From NCBI RefSeq assembly GCF_050003625.1, contig NC_134397.1, positions 97,386,162 to 97,450,161 on the forward strand: a DNA stretch of 64,000 bases, read 5' to 3'. Positions within the stretch are counted from its first letter, which is position 1. Each line of letters starts with the position of its first letter. Shown here in pieces: positions 1 through 11,203 of this stretch. Under the pieces are notes generated by a model that did not search any database, was not told the origin of the DNA, and saw nothing but the letters and a program-made list of their open reading frames with translations. The position numbers and the translations under genes are program-made. Source of the stretch: Haematobia irritans. Taxonomy: Eukaryota; Arthropoda; Insecta; Diptera; Muscidae.

Positions 1-244
1 ATCAATTTTCTTTCGTTTGGAATACGAAAGAAAGCTCTCGTTCGCTATATGTTACAGAACAGAGCACAAATTGTTTGGAAATCGGGTAACTGCATTTCTT
101 TCAAATGGGGTTTCGTCCGATTTACGGGAACAGGAAATACCACTAAAGGGTACTTTTTTTAAGAGCTATAAATCAAATAATAACACATTAAATTCAAAAA
201 AGGCATTGAATCATTATTTGAATCCATATTACGGTCCATATATA
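1..244. other. unassigned AT-rich DNA
   Basis: A 77-codon open frame runs through positions 17-250 on the + strand, but its translation resembles no family I know. It directly abuts the transposase relic that follows on the other strand. I see no RNA gene or repeat here. Confidence 0.3.
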
Positions 245-735
245 TTTTAATGCTTGAAGATTATTTCATCCAAACCGCGCCCCAAATTGTCATACACAGT
301 TATGATACGATTCGCATCATCTTTAAAGAAAGTACGGTCCAATGATGCCACTAGCCCATAAGCGTTCACAATGGTTCTAGCTTCACTCCAAAATCGACAA
401 TTCTGCCCATTTTGATCCAAAAATGAGCTTCGTCTAAGAACTCAATTTTTCGATAACAAAAAAAAAAAAAAAACATTCACCAAAAATTCTGCGTTGCGGT
501 AGGTCGTTTGGCTTCAATTCTTGCATCAGCTGTATTTTCACCAAGTCGTTGAATAGCTGCGTTGTTAAGTAACAGCAGCCCAATTGCTGTGAATCTGTGA
601 TTAGTGGTCACTGACCGATGCAGCTTCCATATTTACTTCAGTGGCACTCAACGTAACATTGTATTTTTGGTGCGAAATTTAGTCACAATAACCGCTTCAG
701 TGGGTCGATTAAACTGACCCTAAAATGGAATAATC
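245..735 (-). pseudogene. decayed DDE transposase (IS630/Tc1-mariner type)
   Basis: Read on the minus strand in several frames, this stretch gives pieces typical of an insect DDE transposase: FNRPTEAV near 690-715, then IQLMQELKPNDLPQRRIFGE near 485-545, then DEAHFW near 420, QNCRFWSEA near 380-405 and FKDDANRIITV near 295-330. The order and spacing match the middle of the family, with the first catalytic Asp in the DEAHFW segment. A run of about 15 A (T on the coding strand) near 462-477 lies inside the reading frame, and frame changes and stops are frequent, so the gene is dead. The C-terminal third with the last catalytic residues is not seen. Family assignment is from remembered motifs only. 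Confidence 0.65.
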
Positions 736-1033
736 GTGCGATGAATTTTCTTAACACAGCATCCATTTACAATTTTTCAATCCTTTTTGCAACTGATTAT
801 GCTAAATTTCAATTTGAGAAGTTGTTGAAAAAATCGCGTTCTCAGCAAAAAACAGATATTACCCTCAACTGTAGAATTCAACACGGTAATAATAATCTCT
901 CAACTGTAATCCTCAAATTGAAATGCATCGCTACTACTATTTTTATTTCTCAAACAATTTTCGGTATTTCTACCCAAATGTTGCAACTGCGGTGAGCTAT
1001 AGGGGATGTATTGTAGCATCGGAAATGTAGAAG
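736..1033. other. unassigned intergenic DNA
   Basis: An 84-codon open frame (741-995, +) looks like chance. The stretch lies between the transposase relic and the first recognisable part of a LINE. I see nothing else in it. Confidence 0.3.
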
Positions 1034-1109
1034 TTAAAAGCTTAAAGCCCAAAAACAAAGCCTAACCGAACCAGTTAATAGAACGCAATCAACAGAATTC
1101 GTTCCAGAA

Positions 1110-1358
1110 ATGTCCATAGAAAGTACTAACATTTCACACAAAACACAGTCACAGCGTACAACGCTTTCGTACTCGGAAGCTATTAGAAATGAATCTTTTT
1201 TACAGCAAAATCCTAATAGTGCCACAAACGAAAAATTACTTTCCAAAGTCTTATCCAAGTTGGAAGCTATTGAACTTTTCAACAAATCTTTGGATTCGCG
1301 ACTGAGCCTTTTAGAAGAAATTTTTTCAGTGCATTATCGTAAATGCAAACATCGTTGA
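1110..1358 (+). pseudogene. C-terminal end of LINE ORF1 (gag-like), jockey type
   Basis: This short frame overlaps the start of the endonuclease frame by about 16 bp, the ORF1/ORF2 arrangement usual in jockey-type LINEs. Its end is rich in Leu, Ser and Lys with a probable amphipathic segment (SKLEAIELFNKSLDSRL). No CCHC zinc knuckles are visible, so the main nucleic-acid-binding part is lost or upstream. Position is the main argument. The ATG at 1110 is simply the first in frame and is not evidence of a true start. Confidence 0.45.
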
Positions 1359-2133
1359 AGATCATGCAATGGAATGCAAATGGCCTCGAGAAGCATAAAA
1401 ATGAACTTCAGTTCCCTTTAATTGAAAAAAAAAAATATATTGATATATGCTTAATCAGCGAGGCACCCTTCGTGAAGAATTCATATCTGCAAATTAATAA
1501 CTACGATTTGTACTATACTATAATCCAAGTAACAATTCTAGGGGAGGAAGTGCAATAATCATTAAACAGTTAATCGAATACTTGAGAATAAAATATGTAC
1601 AGAAGAATTCCGAACTACCACAATAACAGTAGTTGTAAATAAAACTCGAATCTCCGTAACATCGCTTTATAGTCCTCCACGACACAACATCAAGTTTAAT
1701 CAATATGTAGAACTGATAAATTCACATAAACATATGTTTATCATGGGAGGGGATATCAATGCAAAGCATACTTGTTGGGGCTCAATACTAACTACTACAA
1801 AGGGAAAGGAACTGCTTTGAGCCGCAGAATACACAGGATGTAGCGTATTATCAACTAGAAAACCAACTTACTGGCTTTCAGATATGTCTATGATTCCTGA
1901 TTAATTTCTTTATATATTGAAACCAAAGAAATTTCTGCATTAACCAATAAGAGAACAGACTGGGGCCATTTTAAATATACAATTACCAACTCTATAAAAC
2001 ACACTATTTTTACTAATAAAGAGGATGTGGACCAGGAAGTGGAGTTTTGTACAAATCTCATTCAAAAGGCGGCTTGGGAAAGTACACCAAAGGTTAATGT
2101 TTCCTTTAGTACCCCCACATATCCTGATTATAT
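1343..2133 (+). pseudogene. LINE ORF2 endonuclease domain (APE type), broken
   Basis: The frame opens with MQTSLKIMQWNANGLEKHK, the typical first strand of an apurinic/apyrimidinic-type LINE endonuclease, with the metal-site Asn in WNANG. After several frame changes, FIMGGDINAKHTCWGS appears near 1737-1785 (the GDxNAKH catalytic block), then PTYWLSDMSMIPD near 1865-1905 and LTNKRTDWGHFKY near 1940-1980, the end of the domain. This enzyme nicks target DNA to prime reverse transcription. Stops and shifts (for example after 1558) make it inactive. The sequence is cut at 2133 by the LTR element and resumes at 11847. Confidence 0.75.
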
Positions 2134-2736
2134 TGTTACGAATTTGATATTTCTAGATTTAAGTTTATTGAAATTAGTTTCCGTTAATTTAAATTTTCAA
2201 TTTGAAACGACAAAAATACGTCATCGCTTGTTAGAATCATCTTTATTTTCTAGTACTTTCCTAAACATCTTTCTCAATCGCTTATTGTAAAGTAACCCCT
2301 TTTGCTTTGTTATCTTCATTGCTTATTGTTATTGGTGTAGTAATATGAGCATAACCATCTGGTGATAAATTACGAAATACTTTATGGTTGTAGAAAGATA
2401 TGTGCGACATCTGTCGGATGCTAGTAGAAAATTCTAGATGGTGGTTAAGACTATGAAGATAACCAGTTGAAGATAAATATGTGCGAATCTATATAGTTCT
2501 AGATGGTTGTAGGCCACACTATCCAGAATTTTCGAAATCGTCAAATCATGGTATATAAGCCCCTGGCGGAGGGAGCTGTAAAGTCAGTCGTAAACTAAAA
2601 GGCAAGCAGTACACAACGTAGAGCAAATAAATAAAAGCTATCTGTTAAACAAATAAATTGTAGATTGTCGTTATTTGAAACGAACTGTGTTTTAATTATC
2701 GGATTATTAAACACGCCTCAATATAAAAACGTAACA
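2134..2736 (+). repeat. LTR 1 of the Ty3/gypsy tandem
   Basis: 603 bp, TGTTACG...CGTAACA. A TATA box (TATATAA, 2552-2558) and AATAAA signals in the AAATAAATAAAAG run near 2624-2640 mark a promoter and a poly(A) site. It is nearly identical to LTR 2. Confidence 0.88.
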
Positions 2737-2762
2737 ATTGGTGTCGGAAGTGAAGTAACAAA
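2737..2762 (+). promoter_or_regulatory. probable primer binding site of the LTR element
   Basis: Two bases after the LTR the sequence TGGTGTCGGAAGTG begins with TGG, as expected for pairing to the CCA end of a host tRNA. The same sequence follows LTR 2 at 6036. I did not assign the tRNA. Confidence 0.55.
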
Positions 2763-2895
2763 AAAAACTACAATGAAGTTTAATGAGCTTCGAGTGGAAG
2801 ACTTAAAAAAGGAATAGAGCAAATTGGAGTAGACGACTACAGGAAACAAAGCTCAGCTTCAAAAGCGTCTACTGGTAGAGGTCGAACGGCGCAAA

Positions 2896-3770
2896 ATGGA
2901 TATCGCGACACATGAGTTTGATTATAAGGAGGACATTGACGAATCAATACTCGTCAATACCAGCAGTGTAGAAAATCCATCTGTGGCTTCAAGTGTTGTG
3001 GAGTACACATCAATGCTCAATGTTTTGAGCAAAATGATGGAAGAGAATTCTAGAAAACTTATGGAACAAAATTCTCTTAAAATGGAAGAGAATTCTAGGA
3101 AACTGGAAGAAAATTCTCTAAAAATGGAAGAGAATTATAGAAGACTTGTGGAAGAGAATTTTAGAAAAATTATTGATGCACGAAAATTCTAGAATTTTAA
3201 ATGGGAATCTTCAACAAATTGCTGAAGGCATGGAGAAACGTGTGGACTATATCGAAAGCCAAATATGGGGGTTCATGATGAAAAATTTCTACACCTTGAG
3301 AAAAAAACGTCAGAAGAAATTAAAGGTGGTCCATTGCGCGTTATCGAGGGCTCAAAAACCAAACCTCCTGTTTTCGATGGCTCAACTTCATTTGATGTAT
3401 TCAAATTCCAATTCGAAATGGTTGCTTGTAGAAATTTGTGGAATGACGATGACAAAGCAATTGAACTTCTATTGGCATTAAAAAGCAATGCCGCTGATGT
3501 GATACAAAGCATTCCTGCTACCGCTAGAAATAATTATAATGAAGTAATAGCGGCACTTCAACGTAAGTACGATGGAGAACATAAGCAAGACATCTTCAGA
3601 ATGGAATTAAGAGGAAGAGTCCAGAAATCAAATGAGAATCTAAAGATTTTACAACAGAAGTTGAGCGGTTTGTTCTATTGACATATCCAGGAGAAAATCA
3701 TCCTCTTATAGATCGTATCAAGATTGAGACTTTTGTGAATGGCATTCGAGATCCTGAGATAAAATGTGCA
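2896..3770 (+). pseudogene. gag: gag, internal copy 1 (frameshifted)
   Basis: The N-terminal part (2896-3192) holds a Glu/Asn/Lys-rich coiled-coil-like stretch of repeated MEENSRKL units. The capsid-like part continues in other frames at 3265-3681, with LKSNAADVIQSIPATARNNY and LQRKYDGEHKQDIFRMELRG, typical of Ty3/gypsy capsid. Compared with the second copy a 17-bp deletion near 3175 shifts the frame. Both copies share a further shift near 3268 and a stop at 3679-3681. Gag would form the particle that packages element RNA; this copy cannot make a full-length protein. Confidence 0.75.
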
Positions 3771-4020
3771 CAACAGTAACATTTTAACTTGTACAAGAGA
3801 CTGCGAGAGTGCTGGCAAGCCACAAATGCAGAGTGTATGTAAGGTGGAGACCGATTGTGAAGAATCGAAATCCGTGATTGAGTTGGTAAAAGAGGCTCTG
3901 AGGCAGATAATGCAAGAAATGAAGCAGCAGGCAAATAAATCTAGAATAAAATGCTATAACTGTGATAAGACTGGACATCTTTCCCGGGAATATAAAGCGC
4001 GGCGTAAACCTTCGTGGTAA
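3766..4020 (+). pseudogene. gag: gag C-terminus with CCHC zinc knuckle, copy 1
   Basis: The frame ends with CYNCDKTGHLSREYK near 3950-3995, a zinc knuckle (C-x2-C-x4-H) in which the fourth ligand is Tyr instead of Cys. This change is shared with copy 2. Such knuckles bind element RNA. It is out of frame with the preceding capsid part. The frame stops at 4018-4020; the DNA then goes, within about 120 bp, to the sequence that normally follows RNase H, so protease, RT and RNase H are absent. Confidence 0.75.
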
Positions 4021-4099
4021 ATCTCGCCCTCCCCATTAAACATTAATCATAAGAAGGCGACCACAAAGCCCAGCGACTCAAATTTAAATTTTGCGGATA

Positions 4100-5419
4100 A
4101 TAGAAAAGTTGGTAAACAAGTTATTGATGAAGCCTTGACACGACGGCATTGCAATCTAAAAAGCACACACTACTCGAAAGCTGAACCAAAGGAGACAGTT
4201 ATAAATGTCAGGCAGTTACACATCGAATCTGGCATGGACTGGCCAGCAGAACAGCGTAAAGATCCCATTTTGAGCAAAATTATTTCGACCAAGGAAGAAG
4301 ATAAGAAACCCAGCAAGAAAGAAATCGCAGCCGAAAGTCCACTAATGAAATTATTCTGGGCTCAATGGGATAGTCTAATTCTGGTCAATGAACAACTCCA
4401 ACGTAAATTGGTAAGCGAAGGTGGCAAGAAAAGCCGAAACTCAATCATCGTACCAGAGTCCAAAGTAAAGGATGTTTTGACGGAGTTTCACAATGGTCCT
4501 AGTGGAGGTCACTTGGGAATAACCAAAACTGCCGAGAAAGTGAAGCAACGATTCTATTGGGTTGTATGCCAGAAATCAATTGCGGAATGGGTAGCCAGTT
4601 GCGAGAAGTGCATGAAGGCGAAAGGTCCAACAAGGAAAAGTCGAGCTCATATGCAGGAATATAGACCAGGAACGCCATTTAAAATAATAGCAATGGACGT
4701 TGCAGGCCCTTTCCCAGTAATTGATTCTGGAAACCGATATGTCCTTGTAGTCATGGACTACTTCAGCAAGTGGCCAGAAGTTTATGCCATTCCTAACCAA
4801 GAGGCGAAGACGATTGTGTAGTCGACAAGAACTGGATATGTCGGTACGGTGTGCCGTCCGGCACACTCAGACCAAGGAAGAGATTTTGAATCGGCCATAT
4901 TCAAAGAGATGTGTGACTCCCTTGGCATCAAGAAGATGAGGATTACGCCATTACATCCACAGTCCGACGGCATGGTAGAAAGATTTAATCGCACTCCGGA
5001 GGAACATCTTCGAAAAGTAGTGGACAACGGCCAAAGGGACTGGGACGAGCATATACCAAAGTTTTTGCTATCATATAGATCAGCCATACATGACTCCACT
5101 TCTCGGACACCAGCCAAGGTTCTATTCGGAACGGAAATTTGATATTCGGCGCTAAACCTAATGAGAAAAATGGTCAGCAACAGGATGGAGGCGAGAAGGA
5201 CAATTGGTTCTGCTTTTTAATCCGCAACGAAAGAAAGGATTGAGTCCCAAATTGCAAACACAATGGGAAGGTCCCTACAAAATCATCAAGAAGATCAATG
5301 ATGTTGTATATCGCATTCAAAAGGACGACAGCCCAAGGTCAAAGATGAAAGTGGTTCACCTGGAACGTTTGGCTCCATACGGAGCGGGTTCTGTGTCTGT
5401 TCGGGACGAACAGGCTTAA
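4100..5419 (+). pseudogene. integrase of the Ty3/gypsy element, copy 1
   Basis: DEALTRRHC (about 4126-4152) resembles the tether that follows RNase H in gypsy Pol. The HHCC zinc domain follows (HNGPSGGHLGITKTAEK... CEKCMKAKG, about 4489-4626). The catalytic core has its first Asp in AMDVAGPFP (about 4695), the second in HSDQGRDFE (about 4864-4890) and Glu in MVERFNRT (about 4972-4995), a D,D,E triad. A GPY-type C-terminal module (WEGPYKIIKK) lies near 5260-5290, with the last frame ending at 5419. An in-frame TAG at 4819-4821 and a shift near 5140 break the gene. Both are also in copy 2, so the damage predates duplication. A purine-rich tract (aagcgagaggcag, 5418-5430) directly before LTR 2 is the expected plus-strand primer. 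Confidence 0.85.
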
Positions 5420-5430
5420 GCGAGAGGCAG

Positions 5431-6033
5431 TGTTACGAATTTGATATTTCTAGATTTAAGTTTATTGAAATTAGTTTCCGTTAATTTAAAATTTCAATTT
5501 GTAACGACAAAAGTACGTCATCACTTGTTAGAATCATCTTTATTTTCTAGTACTATCCTAAACATCTTTCTCAATCGCTCATTGTAAAGTAACCCCTTTT
5601 GCTTTGTTATCTTCATTGCTTATTGTTATTGGTGTAGTAATATGAGCATAACCATCTGGTGATAAATTACGAAATACTTTATGGTTGTAGAAAGATATGT
5701 GCGACATCTGTCGGATGCTAGTAGAAAATTCTAGATGGTGGTTAAGACTATGAAGATAACCAGTTGAAGATAAATATGTGCGAATCTATATAGTTCTAGA
5801 TGGTTGTAGGCCACACTATCCAGAATTTTCGAAATCGTCAAATCATGGTATATAAGCCCCTGGCGGAGGGAGCTGTAAAGTCAGTCGTAAACTAAAAGGC
5901 AAGCAGTACACAACGTAGAGCAAATAAATAAAAGCTATCTGTTAAAAAAATAAATTGTAGATTGTCGTTATTTGAAACGAACTGTGTTTTAATTATCGGA
6001 TTATTAAACACGCCTCAATATAAAAACGTAACA
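5431..6033 (+). repeat. LTR 2 of the Ty3/gypsy tandem (shared middle LTR)
   Basis: 603 bp with the same TGTTACG...CGTAACA ends. It serves as 3' LTR of the first internal region and 5' LTR of the second. A purine tract lies before it and the TGG primer site after it, as expected. No target duplication is seen beside it. Confidence 0.88.
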
Positions 6034-6194
6034 ATTGGTGTCGGAAGTGAAGTAACAAAAAAAAATCTACAATGAAGTTTAATGAGCTTCGAGTGGAAGA
6101 CTTAAAAAAGGAATAGAGCAAATTGGAGTAGACGACTACAGGAAACAAAGCTCAGCTTCAAAAGCGTCTACTGGTAGAGGTCGAACGGCGCAAA

Positions 6195-6736
6195 ATGGAT
6201 ATCGCGACACATGAGTTTGATTATAAGGAGGACATTGACGAATCAATACTCGTCAATACCAGCAGTGTAGAAAATCCATCTGTGGCTTCAAGTGTTGTGG
6301 AGTACACATCAATGCTCAATGTTTTGAGCAAAATGATGGAAGAGAATTCTAGAAAACTTATGGAACAAAATTCTCTTAAAATGGAAGAGAATTCTAGGAA
6401 ACTGGAAGAAAATTCTCTAAAAATGGAAGAGAATTATAGAAGACTTATGGAAGAGAATTTTAGAAAAATTATTGAGGAAAACTCCAGAAAGATGCACGAA
6501 AATTCTAGAATTTTAAATGGGAATCTTCAACAAATTGCTGAAGGCATGGAGAAACGTGTGGACCATATCGAAAGCCAAATATGGGGGTACATGATGAAAA
6601 ATTTCTACACCTTGAGAAAAAAACGTCAGAAGAAATTAAAGGTGGTCCATTGCGCGTTATCGAGGGCTCAAAAACCAAACCTCCTGTTTTCGATGGCTCA
6701 ACTTCATTTGATGTATTCAAATTCCAATTCGAAATG
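6195..6736 (+). pseudogene. gag: gag, internal copy 2, 5' part (cut by a LINE)
   Basis: The coiled-coil-like N-terminus is intact here, without the 17-bp deletion of copy 1. The open frame slides into another frame near 6590, at the same point as copy 1. It is interrupted at about 6737 by an antisense LOA-type LINE and resumes near 9194. Confidence 0.75.
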
Positions 6737-9193
6737 GTTAGGTTAGGTTAGGTTAAAGTGGCAGCCCGATTAAGATTCAGGCTCACTTAGACTATTCAGT
6801 CCATTGTGATACCACATTAACTAAAAGTACCTATTACATATGGGCACTTCTAGTTTTAACCGCTGAACCTTCTTGATTATTTTTCTTTGTTGAACCAACC
6901 AGATTCTTCCAAAAACATTAGCAGACTGCTTAAGTTAACGTTTTCCAGATCCGCCAGTAATCCGAAGCTATATGCTCCTAAAAGTTGCTTGCGCTTTACA
7001 CAAAATGCAGGACACTCACACAAGAGGTGTTTAATTGATTCTTTTTCCTCCGCATCATGACAGCTCATACAATAGTCATTATACTTCGCGCCAATAGTTT
7101 TTGCAAAATCTCCTATCAGGCAGCGACCCGTTATAGCAGATATCAGGAGTGATATCTGACGTCTCGAGAACATTAGCATATCTAGTGTGCGGTTTAAGTT
7201 GAAATGGGGCCATATTTGCTTGGTGTCGTTACAACCCTTGCAATTCTCCCATCGAACATTTGCCATCATAACAGCCTTCTCACGCAGCATGAGCTTGCAG
7301 GTAGCTAGGGGCATACCAACAAATTCTAGTTCCCCTGGAATATGTAAGGTAGTCCCTAGCCTTGCCAACTCATCCGCTTCGCAGTTCCCCGGTATGTTCC
7401 TATGGCCAGGCACCCATATTAGGTGAATATTGTACTGCTCAGCCATCTCATTGAGAGATTTGCGGCAATCGATGACCGTTTTCGAGTTGAGGAACACAGA
7501 GTCAAAGGATTTTATTGCAGGTTGACTGTCTGAGTATATATTAATGCCCACATTTTTTGGAACATTACTTCTCAGCCAATTCGCCACATCTCTTATTGCT
7601 AATATTTCAGCCTGAAAAACACTACAGTGATCAGGTAATATTTTCGCTATTCGAAGTTCCAGATCTTTAGAATATACTCCGAAACCCACTTGGCCATCCA
7701 ATTTGGAGGCATCAGTGTAGAAATCTATATATCTTTTATTCCCCGGGGTCCGTGTACACCACGCCTCACTGTTGGGAATTAGAGTCTCAAACTTTTTGTC
7801 GAAAAGTGGACTCGCCAAAGTGTAATCCACTACGTTAGGCACATCTGGCATTATTTTGAGGACCGAACTGTGACCGTAACTTTTTTCCGACCACAGCGAT
7901 AGCTCGCGCAACCGCACAGCCGTTGTTGCAGCTGACTGTTTGGCCAAAATGTCTAAAGGCAATAGATGCAGTATGACATTAAGGGAGTTTGTTCCTGTCT
8001 TGCTGAATGCACCTGAGATACACAAGCACGCCATACGCTGAACTTTATCTAAACCTGTCGGTTGCTGAAGTGCCGGCCACCAGACTACAACACCATATAG
8101 CATTATAGGTCTAACCACTGCCGTGTATAGCCAATGTACAATTTTTGGTTTCAGTCCCCACTTTTTCCCTATTGCCTTTTTGCACGAGTATAAAGCTACC
8201 GTTGCTTTCCTCGCCCGTTCTTCAATATTAAGCTTAAAGTTCAGCTTCCTGTCCAAAATAACGCCAAGGTATTTTGCACACTCCCTAAAGGGAATTTCAA
8301 TACCCCCTAAGGAAATGGGCCTAACTGTGGGAGTTTTGCGATCTTTGCAGTACATGACTATTTCTGTCTTTGCAGGATTTACCCCAAGACCATTATCTTT
8401 CGCCCTTTTCTCAGTCATCCGGAGGGCTCTCTGTATAATATCTCTAATTGTTGATGGGAATTTTCCCCTGACTGCTAGCGCCACATCATCTGCGTATGCC
8501 ACCACTTGTATCCTTTCTTTTTCTAGGGAAACCAGAAGGTCGTTTATAGCAACATTCCAAAGAAGAGGTGATAGAACTCCTCCTTGAGGAGTGCCTCTGT
8601 TCACATACTTTTGTATGTTTGCTTGTCCTAGTGTGGCTGAAATACGTCTCTTCATTAGCAGTTCGTCTAACAGCCTGAGTATACATGGATCAACATTCAG
8701 AGTTGTCAGTCCATTTAATATCGAGCTCGGATGGACATTATTGAACGCCCCTTCGATGTCTAGAAACGCCACGATTGTGTATTCTTTGACAGATAGTGAG
8801 CTTTCAATAAAGCTGACTAGTTCATGTAGTGCGGTCTCAGTAGACCTGCCCTTCGAGTATGCATGCTGTCGTTTCGAGAACAAACTTGAATCGATGCTAG
8901 TTCTAAGATAAATATCTATCATCCTCTCCAGAGTCTTAAGTAGGAATGAGGATAAGCTGATTGGTCGGAAATCCTTCGCCCTCGAGTGAGAGGCTTTTCC
9001 CGCTTTAGGTATGAAAACGACTTTTGTTTCCCTCCACTTTCCTGGGATATATGATAAGTTGATACATCCTTTATATATCACCGACAACCAGGGGATAATT
9101 TTGTCAGTTACAGCTTGTAACTCCGCCGGAGTAATTCCATCAGGTCCAGGGGATTTGAATGGTCCAAAGCTATTTAGCGCCCATCTTATTCTA
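6737..9193 (-). mobile_element. 5'-truncated LOA-type LINE inserted in gag copy 2
   Basis: Comparison with the undisturbed gag at 3420-3450 shows the insert begins after 'gaaatggtt' and ends before 'gcttgtagaaat'. The 3' end (left) is a run of TTAGG/AACCT pentamers, not poly(A). The 5' end is cut inside the RT domain. Only a few bases at most could be a target duplication. The long open frame suggests this is the youngest LOA copy here and postdates the LTR tandem. Confidence 0.85.
6877..9193 (-). CDS. LOA-type LINE ORF2, RT and RNase H part, open but 5'-truncated
   Basis: About 770 codons are open to the stop at 6877. The RT domain starts with FKSPGPDGITPAEL, then AKDFRPISLSSFLLKTLERM, IVAFLDIEGAFNNV, GTPQGGVLSPLLWN, the catalytic VVAYADDVALAV and KYLGVILD. 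The RNase H domain has its four acidic residues in FYTDAS, QAEILAI, IYSDSQ and EADELA. The C-terminus carries a Cys/His motif (YCMSCHDAEEKESIKHLLCE). RT plus RNase H in one ORF points to the LOA or I groups; LOA is my preference. The endonuclease and ORF1 are missing, so it cannot move itself. An ATG further upstream at 9285 lies in antisense gag and is not a real start. Confidence 0.85.
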
Positions 9194-9793
9194 GTTGCTT
9201 GTAGAAATTTGTGGAATGACGATGACAAAGCAATTGAACTTCTATTGGCATTAAAAAGCAATGCCGCTGATGTGATACAAAGCATTCCTGCTACCGCTAG
9301 AAATAATTATAATGAAGTAATAGCGGCACTTCAACGTAAGTACGATGGAGAACATAAGCAAGACATCTTCAGAATGGAATTAAGAGGAAGAGTCCAGAAA
9401 TCAAATGAGAATCTAAAGATTTTACAACAGAAGTTGAGCGGTTTGTTCTATTGACATATCCAGGAGAAAATCATCCTCTTATAGATCGTATCAAGATTGA
9501 GACTTTTGTGAATGGCATTCGAGATCCTGAGATAAAATGTGCAAAACAGTAACATTTTAACTTGTACAAGAGACTGCGAGAGTGCTGGCAAGCCACAAAT
9601 GCAGAGTGTATGTAAGGTGGAGACCGATTGTGAAGAATCGAAATCCGTGATTGAGTTGGTAAAAGAGGCTCTGAGGCAGATAATGCAAGAAATGAAGCAG
9701 CAGGCAGCTAAATCTAGAATAAAATGCTATAACTGTGATAAGACTGGACATCTTTCCCGGGAATATAAAGCGCGGCGTAAACCTTCGTGGTAA
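9194..9793 (+). pseudogene. gag: gag, internal copy 2, 3' part with zinc knuckle
   Basis: Gag resumes after the LINE insert: capsid region 9194-9454, stop at 9452-9454, then the knuckle frame 9539-9793 with CYNCDKTGHLSREYK. The stop and the Cys-to-Tyr change match copy 1. A single-base difference (gcaaaacag versus gcacaacag) distinguishes the copies near 9543. Confidence 0.75.
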
Positions 9794-9872
9794 ATCTCGC
9801 CCTCCCCATTAAACATTAATCATAAGAAGGCGACCACAAAGCCCAGCGACTCAAATTTAAATTTTGCGGATA

Positions 9873-11192
9873 ATAGAAAAGTTGGTAAACAAGTTATTGA
9901 TGAAGCCTTGACACGACGGCATTGCAATCTAAAAAGCACACACTACTCGAAAGCTGAACCAAAGGAGACAGTTATAAATGTCAGGCAGTTACACATCGAA
10001 TCTGGCATGGACTGGCCAGCAGAACAGCGTAAAGATCACATTTGGAGCAAAATTATTTCGACCAAGGAAGAAGATAAGAAACCTAGCAAGAAAGAAATCG
10101 CAGCCGAAAGTCCACTAATGAAATTATTCTGGGCTCAATGGGATAGTCTAATTCTGGTCAATGAACAACTCCAACGTAAATTGGTAAGCGAAGGTGGCAA
10201 GAAAAGCCGAAACTCAATCATCGTACCAGAGTCCAAAGTAAAGGATGTTTTGACGGAGTTTCACAATGGTCCTAGTGGAGGTCACTTGGGGAATAACCAA
10301 AACTGCCGAGAAAGTGAAGCAACGATTCTATTGGGTTGTATGCCAGAAATCAATTGCGGAATGGGTAGCCAGTTGCGAGAAGTGCATGAAGGCGAAAGGT
10401 CCAACACAAAAAGTCGAGCTCATATGCAGGAATATAGACCAGGAACGCCATTTAAAATAATAGCAATGGACGTTGCAGGCCCTTTCCCAGTAATTGATTC
10501 TGGAAACCGATATGTCCTTGTAGTCATGGACTACTTCAGCAAGTGGCCAGAAGTTTATGCCATTCCTAACCAAGAGGCGAAGACGATTGTGTAGTCGACA
10601 AGAACTGGATATGTCGGTACGGTGTGCCGTCCGGCACACTCAGACCAAGGAAGAGATTTTGAATCGGCCATATTCAAAGAGATGTGTGACTCCCTTGGCA
10701 TCAAGAAGATGAGGATTACGCCATTACATCCACAGTCCGACGGCATGGTAGAAAGATTTAATCGCACTCCGGAGGAACATCTTCGAAAAGTAGTGGACAA
10801 CGGCCAAAGGGACTGGGACGAGCATATACCAAAGTTTTTGCTATCATATAGATCAGCCATACATGACTCCACTTCTCGGACACCAGCCAAGGTTCTATTC
10901 GGAACGGAAATTTGATATTCGGCGCTAAACCTAATGAGAAAAATGGTCAGCAACAGGATGGAGGCGAGAAGGACAATTGGTTCTGCTTTTTAATCCGCAA
11001 CGAAAGAAAGGATTGAGTCCCAAATTGCAAACACAATGGGAAGGTCCCTACAAAATCATCAAGAAGATCAATGATGTTGTATATCGCATTCAAAAGGACG
11101 ACAGCCCAAGGTCAAAGATGAAAGTGGTTCACCTGGAACGTTTGGCTCCATACGGAGCGGGTTCTGTGCCTGTTCGGGACGAACAGGCTTAA
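9873..11192 (+). pseudogene. integrase of the Ty3/gypsy element, copy 2
   Basis: This has the same layout as copy 1: zinc domain, core with the D,D,E residues (AMDVAGPFP, HSDQGRDFE, MVERFNRT) and GPY module. An extra G near 10290 (cttggggaataacc) shifts the frame through the zinc domain and a compensating loss near 10410 restores it. The shared TAG (near 10592-10594) and the shift near 10915 are present. Purine tract aagcgggaggcag precedes LTR 3. Confidence 0.85.
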
Positions 11193-11203
11193 GCGGGAGG
11201 CAG

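Noticed and set aside
6737..6765. Telomere fragment (aggttaggttaggtt)
   Set aside because: The same short run ends every LINE and SINE copy and has a constant neighbour sequence, so it is the element tail.
8123..8911. Plus-strand frames of 100-150 codons opposite the LOA ORF
   Set aside because: They are antisense shadows of the open LOA frame.
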